Origin: Methylobacterium sp. WL1
GTDB lineage: Bacteria > Pseudomonadota > Alphaproteobacteria > Rhizobiales > Beijerinckiaceae
DNA: 64,000 bases
Assembly (NCBI RefSeq): GCF_008000895.1
Contig: NZ_CP042823.1
Coordinates: forward strand, 2,111,001-2,175,000
Direction: 5' to 3'
A program made the position numbers and the translations under genes. How positions within the stretch are numbered: the stretch's first letter is position 1; the number at the start of each line of letters is the position of its first letter. The notes below the pieces were generated by a model. It saw only the letters and a program-made list of their open reading frames with translations, had not been told where the DNA came from and searched no databases. Of this stretch, positions 63,487 through 64,000 are shown piece by piece.

Positions 63487-64000
63487 TCAGCGTGGGAGCG
63501 GCAGCGCGGCGGCCGCGGTCTGGGTGTTGGCGAGGGCGGCCTTCATGCCGGTCATCAGCGCTTCCGTGGAGGGCGCGAAGACATCGAGCACGGGGGCCGG
63601 GTGCACGCCGTAATAGATCGTCAGCGCCACCAGCGGCGCCAGGATGATCTTCTCGCGGGTGTCGAGATCGAGAATGCCCTGAAGATTGGGCTTCTCGAGC
63701 TTGCCGTAGATCACCCGGGCGAACAGCCACAGGGCGTAAGCGGCCGACAGGATGATCCCGAAGGTGGAGAAGAACGCGACGGTCGGGTTCGCCTTGAAGG
63801 CACCCAGCATCGACAGGAACTCGCCGACGAAGCCGGAGGTGCCGGGCAGGCCGACATTGGCCATGGTGAACACCATCATCGCCACCGCGTAGAGCGGCAT
63901 CCGCTTCACGAGGCCGCCATAGGCCGCGATCTCGCGGGTGTGCATCCGGTCGTAGACCACGCCGACGCAGAGGAAGAGCGCCGCCGCCACGATGCCGTGC
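63487..64000 (-). CDS. nuoM: NADH-quinone oxidoreductase subunit M (C-terminal part)
   Basis: The gene runs off the right edge of the window; 170 C-terminal residues are visible. 'MVFTMANVGLPGTSGFVGEF' and 'LSMLGAFKANPTVAFFSTFG' are typical of NuoM, a proton-pumping membrane subunit of complex I. nuoN follows on the same strand, as in the conserved nuo operon. Confidence 0.95.
   Translation of the reverse strand, partial: HGIVAAALFLCVGVVYDRMHTREIAAYGGLVKRMPLYAVAMMVFTMANVGLPGTSGFVGEFLSMLGAFKANPTVAFFSTFGIILSAAYALWLFARVIYGKLEKPNLQGILDLDTREKIILAPLVALTIYYGVHPAPVLDVFAPSTEALMTGMKAALANTQTAAAALPLPR

Overview
The window is chromosomal DNA of very high G+C from an alphaproteobacterium, most likely a Hyphomicrobiales member of the Methylobacterium type. 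Several gene groups point this way: nuoM-nuoN-birA-rnj-mce-DUF1467, rpoZ-rsh beside fabD-fabG-acpP-fabF, divK-pleD, hisC-tyrC, metX-metW, an EipB (DUF1849) envelope protein, a phasin and a MucR-type regulator. The genus is an inference. No rRNA, tRNA, CRISPR array, complete insertion sequence, prophage or replication origin was recognised.

Layout. From 0 to 12 kb: an L,D-transpeptidase-like lipoprotein, a divergent MFS exporter/LysR pair, accA coupled to a DUF1796 gene, msrA, a solitary HTH antitoxin-like gene, trpB, a hicAB module with a striking palindrome at its promoter, an HhH protein, an ABC exporter and eipB. From 12.6 to 22 kb: DUF3572, divK-pleD, DUF2252, hisC-tyrC and metX-metW. From 22 to 32 kb: a PAS protein facing half of an XRE regulator across an AT-rich island, a Slt-type transglycosylase, dapA-smpB, a peroxiredoxin, a NYN-domain protein and rpoZ-rsh. 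From 32 to 36 kb: the fatty-acid synthesis cluster. From 36 to 43.5 kb: a DUF4926/DUF6883 pair, YidB, a large BON/OmpA envelope protein and a molybdopterin oxidoreductase. From 43.6 to 54.5 kb: an accessory stretch of about twenty small genes, mostly exported or membrane proteins without known function, with a phasin, a PilZ protein and MucR among them. From 54.5 to 64 kb: a PAS-GGDEF cyclase, thrS, DUF1467-mce, RNase J, birA and the end of the nuo operon.

Themes. Cyclic di-GMP and cell-cycle signalling (DivK, PleD, a second cyclase, a PilZ receptor) and envelope maintenance (L,D-transpeptidase, Slt, EipB, OmpA/BON) recur. The fatty-acid, lysine, methionine, histidine/tyrosine and tryptophan genes are housekeeping.

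Two cautions. First, at least eight genes, including the normally essential fabD, are broken by one-base indels in G/C-rich or homopolymer runs, mostly missing bases. I read these mainly as sequence errors and give the restored extents. Second, two genes (DUF6883 at 36.8 kb and the 51.1 kb gene) end at a stop codon beyond which a plausible continuation stays in frame. A family of roughly 100-117 bp nested palindromes is scattered between genes in six clear copies, one of which shows paired changes in its two arms.
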